A DNA stretch of 64,000 bases from Portulaca oleracea (lineage: Eukaryota > Streptophyta > Magnoliopsida > Caryophyllales > Portulacaceae): contig CM055877.1 in NCBI GenBank assembly GCA_029582165.1, forward strand, positions 27,071,355 to 27,135,354, in the 5' to 3' direction. The notes under the pieces are model-generated. The model saw only the letters and a program-made list of their open reading frames with translations, was not told where the DNA came from and ran no database searches. This document shows, piece by piece, positions 1 to 10,862 of this stretch (positions are counted from its first letter, which is position 1; each line of letters starts with the position of its first letter). The translations under genes were made by a program, and so were the position numbers.

Positions 1-776
1 GACTCATCATCACTAGTTGGTTCATCTCCTGAAGCAATGAACTCGTCATCACTATCATCATCATCAGTGCCTCCACCAAGTGTTTCTCGACCATCTGTCT
101 CTGCATCACTATCAAATACATCACACTCGTCCAATTCTGGTTGGCATAAAGGGATTACATCAAACTCATCCAACCCATGTAACTCAGTGCTCACTATACC
201 AATTCTATCATTCACCTCAAGCATTTGAAAGGCTTTTTTGGCTGTAGATGTGTCGTGGCTGAAAAGAATGTGATCTTGTGTTTGGCTAGGGATGGAGACT
301 TGTGTTTGGGTAAGGGTGGGTTGTGGGGATGGGCTTCTAGACACACTCTTCAAATGTGTAAGGTCCTGACCAGCTTCAACAGTAGGGTTTATGGTCATAG
401 TTGGCCCTGACTTAGCCTTACGAGCTGGTAGCTTTTTAGGCCTCCCCAAAGGTGACTTGGGTTGTGTTGTCTTTACATATGTAGGGTCTTGAGCAGCTTC
501 AATAGTAGGGGTCAAAATCAATGTGTCCACCCACTCCCCAACTTGAGTAGATGTTACGTCTTCCATATTTGATGATTTTTCACCAACAAGATTTTTCTTC
601 TCCAAAGCTTCAGCGTCCAACTGCAAACATGTAGCCACTCTCAACTCATCCATGTAGATTGGAATGCAGTTGGTCTTCACCTTTAACCGGGCCAAAGATT
701 GACGTCCAATCTTCTGGAAAGGTAATCGGCCACCTCTGACCTTCCTTTCCAGGCGGATGCCATCTGAACCCGACAT
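1..776 (-). CDS. Partial ORF with AT-hook-like motif and acidic tail, open at left edge
   Basis: One minus-strand frame stays open from an ATG at 774-776 to the left edge, about 258 codons. The middle holds a basic AT-hook-like stretch (LGRPKKLPARKAK, around 425-450), followed by Ser/Pro/Thr-rich linker. The end is strongly acidic, rich in Asp and Glu (about 1-150), with DDDDSDDE-type runs. Plant Mutator-like (MuDR-type) transposases commonly have an acidic linker between their N-terminal region and the catalytic core, so the core could lie beyond the window. That assignment is inference from composition. An upstream ORF in another frame (646-918) overlaps the first part, so a frameshift or a splice may join them. 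No catalytic domain is visible here. Confidence 0.4.
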   Translation of the reverse strand, partial: MSGSDGIRLERKVRGGRLPFQKIGRQSLARLKVKTNCIPIYMDELRVATCLQLDAEALEKKNLVGEKSSNMEDVTSTQVGEWVDTLILTPTIEAAQDPTYVKTTQPKSPLGRPKKLPARKAKSGPTMTINPTVEAGQDLTHLKSVSRSPSPQPTLTQTQVSIPSQTQDHILFSHDTSTAKKAFQMLEVNDRIGIVSTELHGLDEFDVIPLCQPELDECDVFDSDAETDGRETLGGGTDDDDSDDEFIASGDEPTSDDE

Positions 777-918
777 ATTTTGGGAACTGCAATCCCTTCT
801 TTAGAGAAAATGCAGACCGTACAGCCAAGAATAAATCGACAGGTTGGTAGTTTTCCACATCAACATCATCCAATGTGATCATCAACCCTTTGAAATGAAC
901 AAGTAGAGTCCGAGCACC
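646..918 (-). pseudogene. Upstream exon-like ORF of the left-edge gene
   Basis: The frame reads about 90 codons from a candidate splice acceptor at 919-920 (TGTGTAG on the minus strand) to a stop at 646-648. It includes VHFKGLMITLDDVDVENYQP and, near its end, FPEDW. It runs into the frame of the left-edge ORF but is shifted by one base relative to it, so a frameshift near 660-700 is the simplest link. I do not recognise the fold. It could be the N-terminal region of the same Mutator-like protein. The upstream sequence (919-2031) is AT-rich and I see no gene in it. Confidence 0.3.
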
Positions 919-2039
919 CTACACAGATTGTATACACTAGTATTGTTACATATCACATAAAAATATAGGCATGGATGAAATCAAATAAGCAGAGTGTATT
1001 CATTAAGATTGTGCAGATTGTCAAACCGAGTAATATAAAACCGAAATCGAACCTTGTAATGTGGAGAACATATATGAAATTAATGCAACAGAGTATATGA
1101 AAAAAGATTTAACCTTTACAACACTTAACAACCAAAACTCATCACAAAATCATCAAAATTCAAGAAGAACCTTCACAACAGGTTGTCTAACAAAATTTGC
1201 CCTAGCAATCAAACCCCATGACATTGGCCTGAATATATCGACCAAAATTCAACAAAAACCTCTAATAATCAAATTTTCATACTGAAATCAATTTCTTTGA
1301 AAACCATGTAAGAAAAAATTTTCATACTCTGCTACTCTGCTACTATGTTGTACATTGCTCCAGAATGCTGAAATCAATTTCTTTTAAAACCAAGTTCGAC
1401 CAAAATTTTCATACTGAAGGGAACTGAACTCACCATTGCAGAATCTTTTCACCTTCCTGCATTTCTTTGTAAATTGCTCTTGAATGCTTAATTTGATTGA
1501 CCTTCTCCACTAATGGCCTCTTGTTACCTGTGAAGAAGACGACTTCGAAACCCTAATATTTTCCAGTTCAAAAATTCCTTCTTTGGAGGGAAAGAAGATG
1601 AAACGACATGGTAGGAGTTGAGCGATCAACGTCGTGAACGAGACTGGGGCTTCAATATTTTGGCGGCTCAACAATTAAATTTCAAGGGTTGGGTTAGTAA
1701 TTTTACAATTAATATGAGGGTAGGTTAGTCTTTTAACATTTTTAGCCGTATTCTGGCCATTTCCGGCGACTTTGTCACCAAAAAAATAGATATTTAACAA
1801 CATTGTTCACCCTAATATAATTTCTAATAATGTGGTCTCCAAAAAATAGTTTCTGCAAAATAGAGGGTATCTCTGAGCAATTTCACTTAACATTAATGAT
1901 AACGAAGTTCTGTAGTGAGCAACATATATATAATAAGCAATGAACAACATAGAGGTGATAGAGTGATGAACCATATTGAAAAGGAGTGTACAACTGTATT
2001 GGAAAAGGGTGAATTGTGACAATGCTTCGTGTATGCAAT

Positions 2040-2833
2040 TAGGGGTGTTCATTGGGTCAAACCCAGCCCAACCTAGACTAGACCGGACTGGACCAAAACC
2101 CGAAATAGCCAAAACTTTGGACCAAAGACCAGACCGGAAACAACTGGTCCCAAACTAGACCAACCCAATTAGGATTTGGACCAGACCAACCCAGACCGGT
2201 TTGGACCAGTTGAGACATTTTTAAAAATTTTCTATTCAAATTTGTAAAAAGATTGTTTAGTTAATTATTGTATGTCATTTTGTTAGAAACTACATTTTTT
2301 TTTGTATCGTAAGTTATTGTTTATGGAATTATGGTGGGAAATTTTAGAAAGTAATGAATTAAATTAAATAAATTTAAATGATATAATATAATATGGTAGA
2401 ATACATAACAATATGACAAAATTTGTAGCCACCCTCAAATGCATACAAAGTTGGCTAAAATTTAACTACCATTTACGTGAATTTATACAAAGTTAAAATA
2501 GGATGAATATATGTCAAAATATTTATCTTTCTCATTTTGAGGGGAAGGGAAGTTTTGAATTAAGATATAATATTCTTTCTAGGTGATAATACTTTGATAT
2601 GCGTGATTAGCGCCTACAATATCATGAATATTTTTTTTGAATAAATTTAAATTTTATAATGATTGGGTTTCTGGTCCGGGTTTGGGTTTGGGTTTTTCCG
2701 GGTTTAGACTGACCCGGACCGAAACCCGAAAAATAAAAAACTTAGACCAAAGACCTGACTGGTTATCATTCTGTTCGGGTTTGGTCCATTTTTTTTGGGT
2801 CAACCGGTCCGGACCGAAATATGAACAGTCCTA
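2040..2833. mobile_element. Non-autonomous hAT-type element with perfect 8-bp TSD
   Basis: The element is 794 bp. Its left end reads TAGGGGTGTTCA and its right end, read inward on the other strand, TAGGACTGTTCA, so the terminal inverted repeat matches at 10 of 12 bases. It is flanked by an exact 8-bp duplication TATGCAAT at 2032-2039 and 2834-2841. An 8-bp duplication with short T/CAGGG-type ends is diagnostic of hAT transposons. The subterminal regions are GC-richer and full of GACCGG/CCGGAC-like words in opposite orientation; the centre is AT-rich. No transposase ORF is present, so it would need a hAT transposase in trans. Confidence 0.85.
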
Positions 2834-2879
2834 TATGCAATGGTCATCCTGACTGAAAACGAGAACCACTAGTGTACGA

Positions 2880-3180
2880 AGCAGTTGACTGAACCCAAGG
2901 AAAAGTGAACAATTACAAAGTATGTGAGTGAACAATTACGACATGGTCAGTAAGTGAACAATTACATAGTAGTTGAGTGAACAATTTTAAGGCAGAAGTG
3001 ATTACATAGGTTACAATTACATAGTAGTTGAATGAACAATCACAAGGCAAGATAGTGAATGATTACATATAGGAGTTGTGTGAACAATTATGTAGCAGGA
3101 GCCAACAAGTAAATATTAGGTGAGTGAACAATTACAAAGCAAGTGAGGGAACATTCACCAGGTGTGAGAGTGAATAACAC
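2880..3180. repeat. Degenerate GTGAACAATTAC repeat cluster
   Basis: The words GTGAACAATTAC, GTGAACAATTACA and ATGAACAATCAC recur at irregular 25-45 bp spacing, at least eight times, separated by TAGTAGTTGA-like spacers. It resembles an old, diverged minisatellite. The same core word occurs at 4470-4760 and inside the foldback element at 8589-8935. Confidence 0.6.
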
Positions 3181-3224
3181 ATTGAAAGTACCTTAGTTGT
3201 GAGTGTACCCTAAAGCGAAGGTGG

Positions 3225-4170
3225 CTACTGCTTTATTTTGCAATGGGGACAATGGGCACACAAGGTTGGATTTGGAGATGTTGCTACCTCTTGGGAATCT
3301 TTGTTGAAGTACTCCATCTCCTTCTCATCAACCTTTTTCAATCTTCCGTTAATTAATCATGTCAACTACTCTTTCCCAACACATTGTTCAGCAGCATCAC
3401 ACTTTTTAACATTTTGTGTAGTCCAACTTATGGTCGTGGGATACCAATAATTTGTCTTCATGCCTCCAAATTGGACTCTGTTTAGGTAACAAAACTATCT
3501 GAACAAATTGAACAACATATTAGTGATATGTATAGGACAAATAATGTAGAATAAAATGTAAATAAATGACTTTTGTTTTGAGGTAATGTTCCTACCGTCA
3601 AGATTAACAGAGGTCTAATATAAAACTTTTTCTTATTTTTCCTCCACATGGGCACTGTTTCTGTGAAGCAACAAAGAACAAATGACCACCAATTGTATTG
3701 TTTATCCTATCAACATCCTTCAATATCTTTAGCATATGAAAGTTGCAAGTTCCGTTTGGGTTACCAGAAATGATGCTTGAAACGACAAAGGTGAGAAAAT
3801 CTATGAGAAATTAAGTTCCATGGCCATCGTTTTCCAGAATTCTGTCCCCCCATACTTGCTATTGTTGGACCCCCTACTTTAATATTCCACTGATGTCTCC
3901 ATGTTTGTAGAAATTCTGTGAAGGACTTAGCCACTTCCATTACTGTCAAATCTAACACTTTCATGCCTCCCATTGGTAATCCTAGAATTGCATGCACATC
4001 TTCCTCCAAAATTTCTACCACTTTTCCATTAGGTAGCTTTAGAGAGAAATCCCAAACATCAAAATTCTCTAATAGCCATCGTGCTATCTTATTTGGGATA
4101 GTGAGGTCCTTATGGAAGGAGACCCCCGAAGCCTGTTTCTGTTATTATTGCCCACTATTCATAAGTTAAT
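3225..4170 (-). pseudogene. Decayed gene fragment, plant transposon-associated unknown protein
   Basis: On the minus strand, a frame from about 4100 down to 3761 reads ARWLLENFDVWDFSLKLP, then EILEEDVHAILGLPMGG and further residues. Just upstream (4120-4155) ETGFGGLLP appears in a different frame, so there is a frameshift. The pattern GFGGLL, then R-WL--NFD, then a DVH-ILGLP-GG motif is what I know from large plant repeat-borne proteins, often ones ending in a Ulp1-type protease. No protease domain is visible here. A further possible piece on the same strand lies at 3240-3330. The family assignment is from memory of motif order, so it is tentative. The fragment has stops and no plausible full-length reading frame. 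Confidence 0.4.
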
Positions 4171-4469
4171 ATCTCGGTGACCTCTAATAATGTGTGCGAC
4201 AACATTCTATGTTGTACTAGTCCTTTCCATGAGTTTGATTTAACTATGGATAGCTTTCCAATGGAATTGGCGGCCTAATCACTTGCAATTGCCTTCGAAC
4301 TTATCCTCTTATTTGGAGAGTTTTGTTGAATTGCCTTTGGGGGGGGGGGGGTGAGGCTTGTTCTATGTCATTTTGTCACATGATCTTCCGTGGTTTGATC
4401 TGTTTCATATGAAGTTTCAAGTGAATTAGTCCAATTTGTTGAACAAATGTATTCAAATAGTGCATTATA

Positions 4470-4760
4470 AATTACAGTTTAACAATGAACAATTCTTCTC
4501 ATGTCAATGAACAAGTATGAGTAAGACAGTGAAAATTCTTCTCATTCCAGTGAACATATGTATTAAATAATGCATTATATCATAGTGAATGTTGTATATG
4601 AAGTTTCTAGTATATTTAAAGAATTTCTTGTATAAATGTATTAAAATAATACATTACATTTTAACAGTGAACAATTCTTCTCACGCTAGTGAACAAATAT
4701 TTGTAAGTCAGTGAACAATTTTTTTTTCCAATGAACAAGCGTTTGTATCACAATGATCAA
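4470..4760. repeat. Second degenerate GTGAACAA repeat cluster
   Basis: GTGAACAATTCTTCTCA-like words recur several times (for example at 4484-4500 and 4670-4685) with AGTGAACAAATAT variants. It is related to the cluster at 2880-3180. A run of twelve G residues lies nearby at about 4341-4352. From 4770 to 6729 I see AT-rich sequence without a supportable gene. Confidence 0.5.
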
Positions 4761-6935
4761 TGACTATTATGTACAATCTCATGCGAAGTAAAGAATAAGA
4801 ATGAACTAAATCAGATCAATGCATCATTTTTTCAATGTCAAGGTTAGCATCTGCAACTATGATGTTAATTCTTATATATTTATGATAATGATGATGATGA
4901 GTGTAGATGAGATTTACCTTTATTTAGCAGCTAAAAATCACGTGTTCTCTACTCGTAGTTGTGGGAACCATGGTGTTGATGTTGAGGGTAGTTGAAACAA
5001 ATTTAATTTAAGTAAACAATGGCTTTGGGTTTTTATAGTACTTGTAATGTATGATTATGTGACAAAATCAGGCATAATGAACACATTTTTACGTCTTTGT
5101 GTGGTGAGTGATTCTAAATGATAGATTCGGATCATATTTAAATTATCTAAAACTATTGAATTAAAACTAATGAAAAATGGTGGACTTGGCAATCATTAAT
5201 GGTTTGGTTAAAAATACTATAAGAGCAACATGTATGACTCATATAAGACCAACTCATATGATTCATGTACCTTTCTAAATTAATCAACAATTGGAAACTA
5301 ATGAATAACAATGGACAAGACTTAGCTAAGATGTTATCACATAATTAGAAAATACATCCATTTGTGTTAATCGTTCGTTGGTGATATCACTATTGTTGAC
5401 TGATGTAATTTGACAGTATCTTTGTTTTCGTGTAGATAGAGTATGCTCTTCATACTTAGGCAATAAATGGTTTGAATATTTTCCTTGGTTTGACCAATTA
5501 GGTCTTCATTGGCTCTGAAGTTCACATAAGTTATTTCAGTAAGGTTTAACATGTTGTTCACTAATCATGTGAAAATTGTTCACTTGTGATATAAATTTAC
5601 CTTGTAGGTGTTCCAGTAGCAGTTTCATCTGGATGTGCCTCTTGGTGAACATTTTCGAGTCCTATATCTGTTCTCTGAGCAATTGCTTCTCATTGGTGCT
5701 AAAATTCACACCAATTGAACAATGAGAATTACTTTTCATATTGTTTTTTACTTTTGATATTTTAATTGTATTCACAACCCAAAGTTCGCAACTTTTGAAT
5801 ATATTGCAAAGGACAACATGCAATAGACAAAATTTTAGGGTTTACAAACAGAAAGTATATGACTCATGAAGGTAATTTATATGAGAAACTCACATATACA
5901 CATATTTCAATGAATGTAGCATAGTATAATGACCCATTTTTAGGACAATTATTAGGTTGAATTAAACTCTTATTGTTAATACTACAAAAACGGATTCATG
6001 CAAGTGAATTGCTGTTTTTTTTGCTGAGTGTAGGTTCCTTCACTTTCGAGCAGTCCATGGATTAACAAGATTGGGAAGTAAAATAGAGTATTCACTGATG
6101 TTAGGGTTGGGAGAAGAAGTTACTAAGTAACAGGAGTCAATGGCAGTATCTTGATCGCTGGAGAAAGAAGAACGAGAAGGTGAACTCCTAGCTTATAATT
6201 ACACATAACTAAAATATACTAAATCAACATAATAACTCAGACAAATTCCTATATCACGCTTGTACTGGCTATAACTCAACTTCTCGACCTCCTATGGACT
6301 TGGCTCTTGACTTTCTGGAAACGTTTGGACATCTAGTACAACTCTTATGTTGACCAATGAGACCTAAGACACACTTGAAGGGACCTCGGCATAGCAAGCA
6401 CTCAAGTTGGTCCAATTTTGAGATCAACAACTTATAACTTGGCCTATACACCTCGAAACTTTGAACTGTCAAAATTCTTATTAAAGGCAACATACGTGGG
6501 TATTTCCAGGCCAACCCGTTCAATTAAAAACCCAATATGAAATTAATGGTGAATTTTTAAGTGTGACCCATCAAAATTGTCTCGACTTAGTCTGGTTTTT
6601 ATTTTACATTAATGACCTTAACTCTAATCAACGTATCCTAAGGTCCTAACTTTGACATTCCAACACCTAGACAAAACCAAGAAACATCGTTTAGGCCTTA
6701 TAACACAACCACAACCACACTCACACTTAGGCCCTGTTCAGCAAAAATAGCGGATATGGTAGCGGATAGTTGTTGAGGTAGCAGATAGCGTTTGGAGTAG
6801 CGAATAGCTGTTGTACTTTAGCAGGTAACTTATAGCTATTTAAGTACATATTTATAAGTAGGTGTTCGGTAAAATTAGTGGATTGATTAACTGATTAAAT
6901 GTAGAATTACTAGAAAGGACATTATTATTATTATT

Positions 6936-7215
6936 ACTACGCTTCAACCCGTGCGATGCACGGAGCAAACTCGATTAGTTACTTTTGAAATTTTATAAAA
7001 GTCATGGATAAACCAAACGAAATATTAATGAAATTGTTACATGGAAAACATCGTGATAAATTGTTCCGACAAAATATGTAATTCAACAATAGAAAGTTTC
7101 CTAAAATGTGAATGAACGTCGACCACGGCGAGTTGCATGATGCATCATCATTCCTTACGTTGACCTGGAATTTTAAATTATCGTATAAGTAGTAGTAAAA
7201 TTTTATGAAACAAAC

Positions 7216-7273
<58 letters not shown>

Positions 7274-7766
7274 GGCAACACCAAAATAATTTAATTCAGA
7301 GTCCAAAGCAGTCAAGGATTAGTGATACTTTTTGGTTTTTTTAATTTTGAAATAAAATCTGGATTGAAATTAAATAAATTTGAAAATAGTAAAAAAAATA
7401 TATAATTTTATACGTTATGATTGACCAATTCCCCTACATTCACTCCCGTGACTCTATTTTGCGGGACCCACAATGATTTCTATTATAATATATATATAGA
7501 TATGGAACAGTTGGAAACGTTATCAAAGTCCAAGGCCATGTGGGATTTGTAATAGATTTTTTTAATTCTAAAATAAAATTGGAACAACTCTACTTGGTGT
7601 CAGTCCCAAGCATCTTAGGTTTATAATAAAATCCGATTGAAAATAAAACAAAAATTGTTAAAATATTGGGTCCTTTTTTCTTAATTGTGATTGGTTGAGA
7701 CTCCTTGAAACGCTCTCGTTGCAGTATTTGCTGGGTCCCACATGGATTGTCATTATAAGTATATAG

Positions 7767-7768
<2 letters not shown>
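6936..7768. repeat. Nested repeat with CCGTGCGATGCACGG hairpin head
   Basis: The segment starts with the palindrome-like CCGTGCGATGCACGG and contains two diverged direct copies of a unit ending in GGGACCCACA...ATAT(A)TAGAT (ends near 7500 and 7768). A CCCGTGCAATGCACG word also occurs at 29282-29296 in the gypsy A leader. Similar heads are common in dispersed plant repeats; I cannot assign the class. Confidence 0.4.
7216..7273. repeat. (ATT)n microsatellite
   Basis: An uninterrupted run of ATT triplets, about 19 copies. It creates a poly-isoleucine shadow ORF on the minus strand, which is not a gene. Confidence 0.9.
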
Positions 7769-7802
<34 letters not shown>

Positions 7803-7804
7803 TT
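7768..7804. repeat. (ATT)n microsatellite
   Basis: A run of about 12 ATT triplets directly after the TATAGAT end of the nested repeat. Confidence 0.85.
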
Positions 7805-8588
7805 AAGGGTTTGTTCTCATTTCTATGAAAAATTGTATCTAAATGAGTAAGGCAAATTAACTAAGGATGGCATACTTCAATGAATTCACCTCATCTGTGA
7901 GTATTACTTGGAAAATTGAGGCGTCTCACTTTTGCACAGCTAGAACTGTTGTAGCAAGAGGCATGAGCATGACATGAAGCTTCAAATTGACATGGCTCTG
8001 CCTATTGCATGTCTGTTTTTTTATATGCAAATTGGAGAAACTATGAAGCAATCTTTTAAAATGATACTTTTAGAAATTAATGGTAACTCTCCTCATCTGT
8101 TGCAATCAAAAGGCAGAGCCATGTTCAAGTTCACAAGTATGCAAATTGGAGAAAGCTAGACGCCCAGACCATAGTTTCGAGGAGAGAGAGTTGACAGAAT
8201 GAGGGTTGCGGTGGGTTTTATAGCAATGGCAACTGAGTATATTATGCAATAAAAGTTGGGGACACTTTTGGAAATTGAGAACTCAAACGCTATACCACAT
8301 CTTGAGACGTTACTGTTGTTAACTTCTTACATTTTCAATCAAACTCTACTCTGGACGCTATAATCTAGTTTAAAACGCTAATTTACCAAACACCCAAAAA
8401 TTATAAAATAGAGTTTTAATTTAATCAAAACGCTAAACGCTACCAGAAACGCTAACGCCGAACAGAGCCTTAAACTTAGTCATGACACCATCTTCCAAGA
8501 TAACCATTTTAACTCCAAAACTAGCATAAACCATAATAACCAAAAATCATCTATTTCAATACAAAGTCTATGTACAAAATATATAACA

Positions 8589-8935
8589 TGCATCCGGAGG
8601 ATGTGTTCCATATATTTGCAAGTGAACAATCATAATAATAAGAGTGAACAATACTAATATAAGAGTGAACAACCTAGTTATCTGTAGATGAACAATCATA
8701 GTATCTAGAGCACATGCTCCGGGGTGCATCTAATAAATTGCATCTAAACTTTATCAACAACAACTTACATATTGCAATTTATTAGGTGCACTCAGAGCAT
8801 GTGTTCCAAATTCTATGATTGTTCACCCATATGTATTAGTTTGTTCATTCTAATTATATAGATAGTTCAATCTGATTATTATGATTGTTTACCCTTAAAT
8901 ATCTAGAACACATGCTTCGAGTGTATGTAATATAT
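8589..8935. mobile_element. Foldback (inverted-repeat) element with GTGAACAA arms
   Basis: Two arms of about 150 bp face each other around a short centre (about 8746-8769). The left arm starts TGCATCCGGAGGATGTGTTCC and the right arm ends with an imperfect reverse complement, GAACACATGCTTCGAGTGTA. Near the centre, TGCATCTAATAAATTGCA on the left mirrors TGCAATTTATTAGGTGCA on the right. GTGAACAA words run along the arms. A partial relative lies at 12815-12920. No coding capacity; probably a foldback MITE. I did not find a clear target duplication. Confidence 0.5.
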
Positions 8936-9056
8936 ATTGTTCACATACACCCATATTTGGACAACAAGGGTCATTAATAACTCATAAGATGATCTTATAA
9001 TAACACTTTTTACGTAAAAAAAACTCGTAGGTCAACAATAATACACCATATAAACA

Positions 9057-9800
9057 TCAACTCCCAAAGACTCGATCTTTTCCCATGAAAACTTGCACCA
9101 ACCAACATCTAAATGCCATCCTAATATCACCTACTAATTTAGCATAAAAATATAAAAAAATATAACTATAAACAAGTATTAAACATGAAAAAAATGCAAG
9201 CAGTAATAAAAAGGTCGAGTTTTGAGTATATACTAAGAAAAAAGGAGGATTGGGCAGTGCTGGTGGCAGCTCCGGCCGTCGATGGTGGTGTATGGATGTT
9301 GTCAGTGACATCTGGTGGCAAGGGACGGCGGTCGGTGGTACTGGAGACATGTTGGACGTGAAACATGAAGAGATGGAGAATAGAAAGTTGTGCATCAAAC
9401 AGGACATGACTGGGTGCCGGTTTTCGATGACGATGGCGGCGGAGGACTTGCGATGATAGTCACGAACACCGTGGCGATAACCTGGGCGTTGGATGGTGGC
9501 GGGTTTGCAGCGAAACCAAGAGAGAGAAAGTACAAGTCTGATGTGCAAAACAAAGGACGTTGTTGGTGGTATTTGAGTTGACGATGGTGGTGCCGGGGGA
9601 AGGAAGGGGTGTCGCGGCGGAGTCTGGTAGAGGGATGGTGGTGGTGGTGCTAGGCTGAGTGTGGCAGCAAAGAGGGACAATGAAGGGGCATGGTTGGGTT
9701 TGTGTGAGAAGAAGCAGGGGATTGGGGTGGTAGCTGTTGTGAGGAGATAGAAAGAGTAAGGGAGGGGGATGTGTGCTGTAGAAGTAAGAAAGAGATGCGG
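9057..9800. other. GC- and GGT-rich tract with open but unconvincing ORFs
   Basis: From about 9240 to 9700 the sequence is enriched in GGTGG, GGCGG and GATGG words and is GC-richer than its surroundings, so it is open in several frames on both strands. The longest, 207 codons on the minus strand (9057-9680), is rich in Pro, Ser and His, ends in hydrophobic residues and matches no family I recognise. The composition looks like a low-complexity or decayed repeat. From 9800 to 10213 the DNA is AT-rich and I see nothing in it. Confidence 0.3.
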
Positions 9801-10218
9801 AGAGGGGGGTAATTGTATTGTATTAGGGTTAGAATACCTGAGTTTTAGTTACAATGAGGTATTTATTCCTTTAAATAATTTGTAAAAGGATTAAATAATT
9901 ATAAACTCAAATAAAAAAATAATAATAATTGTAATATTTAGGTTTTCAAAATTCATAAAATATTCAAACAACATAGGTAATAAAATACCCACATAAAATA
10001 ATAAGAGTAATATAAGTTATGTCATGAAAAATTACCAATCTACCCTTATGAGTCCTTCAGCGGTCTTACGAACTCAAACGTTAATAGATACATTTTATAG
10101 AATAAAAACTGAATTAAAATAAAATATTAACTACGTAATGACAAACACAATCAACAGTTCTGGGGGTTTACAACCATTCACTATGTTGGGTTAAGGTTGA
10201 TGTCGCAGTCTTTGCAGG

Positions 10219-10857
10219 TGTTGGGTTTTATGGCCCAAAATCTCCTTGATTGAAGAATTTGACGCAACAAAAACGCTACCCCTCTCTTCCAGCGCTACCA
10301 GCGGCATCAACATACAGTTTCTTATACAAAACGCTGCCAGCGTTTTCGGGCCGCTGCCAGCGCTTCTCCTTATGGGCCTTTCACGTCTGGGACGTTTCTC
10401 CGTTTTTGTTTCTAGGTTTTGTAATATTTAACCTAGTTTCCCTTTCCTTCATTCTACTATAAATAGAGGTCTTTATTCTCCTTGTAATAAGCGGTAAGCG
10501 ACCAATATAGTCGATGTGAGAGCCCTCAAAACTCCCCATGAGGGAGGTACGGTGCTATTTCCACATCTTCACCCTACTCATCCCTAGGTTGTGAGAGTGT
10601 ATGGGAGATTATATTTTATCTCTTGTAATATCTCCTTTTCTACTAGTGGATATTAGTTGTCGCCCGTGAGTTTTTCTCCGAGTTCTTCGGTTTCCCACGT
10701 AAAAATATTGTCTCACCCTTTATCTTTATTCTAGCCTTTCTATTATTATCCTCGATTCCATAATCATCCTAAATTTCATTCCGCTACATATATTACTCTA
10801 TTTTACACCTAACAACTGACTAATAACTGGCAACAAATCTGAATCTGATCTCTAACA
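10219..10857 (+). mobile_element. Solo LTR with 5-bp target duplication
   Basis: The 639-bp segment starts TGTTGGG and ends CTAACA, the usual TG...CA retrotransposon termini with a short inverted repeat. It is flanked by GCAGG on both sides (10214-10218 and 10858-10862), an exact 5-bp target duplication. Inside are a TATA-like ACTATAAATAGAGG (about 10457-10470) and a CTTGTAATAAG region downstream, in the layout expected of an LTR promoter and R region. No internal domain, primer site or polypurine tract follows, so this is a solo LTR left by LTR-LTR recombination. The family is not identified; none of the other LTRs in the window match it. Confidence 0.75.
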
Positions 10858-10862
10858 GCAGG

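Larger units (their letters stand above)
6730..8469. mobile_element. PIF/Harbinger-like non-autonomous element
   Basis: The element is 1,740 bp. Its left end GGCCCTGTTCAGC (6730-6742) and inverted right end GGCTCTGTTCGGC (8457-8469) match at 11 of 13 bases. Both sides carry TTA (6727-6729 and 8470-8472), the 3-bp target of PIF/Harbinger/Tourist elements. Short related words (AGCGGATAG, TAGCGTTTGG, AACGCTA) lie just inside both ends. The interior holds other inserted repeats, including a CCGTGCGATGCACGG hairpin at 6950-6964 and two (ATT)n microsatellites. No transposase is visible, so it is probably a deletion derivative or MITE with later insertions. Confidence 0.65.

Noticed and set aside
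2880..3180. CRISPR-like spaced repeats
   Set aside because: Units vary in length and sequence, spacers are not uniform, and this is plant nuclear DNA; it is a decayed minisatellite.
6269..6523. 84-codon minus-strand ORF
   Set aside because: Reads smoothly but has no motif I recognise and no supporting neighbours; left as unassigned AT-rich sequence.
6979..7284. 101-codon minus-strand ORF with poly-Ile
   Set aside because: Produced by the (ATT)n microsatellite.
9057..9680. 207-codon minus-strand ORF
   Set aside because: The tract is GGTGG/GGCGG-rich and open in several frames on both strands; the product is Pro/Ser/His-rich with no recognisable domain.
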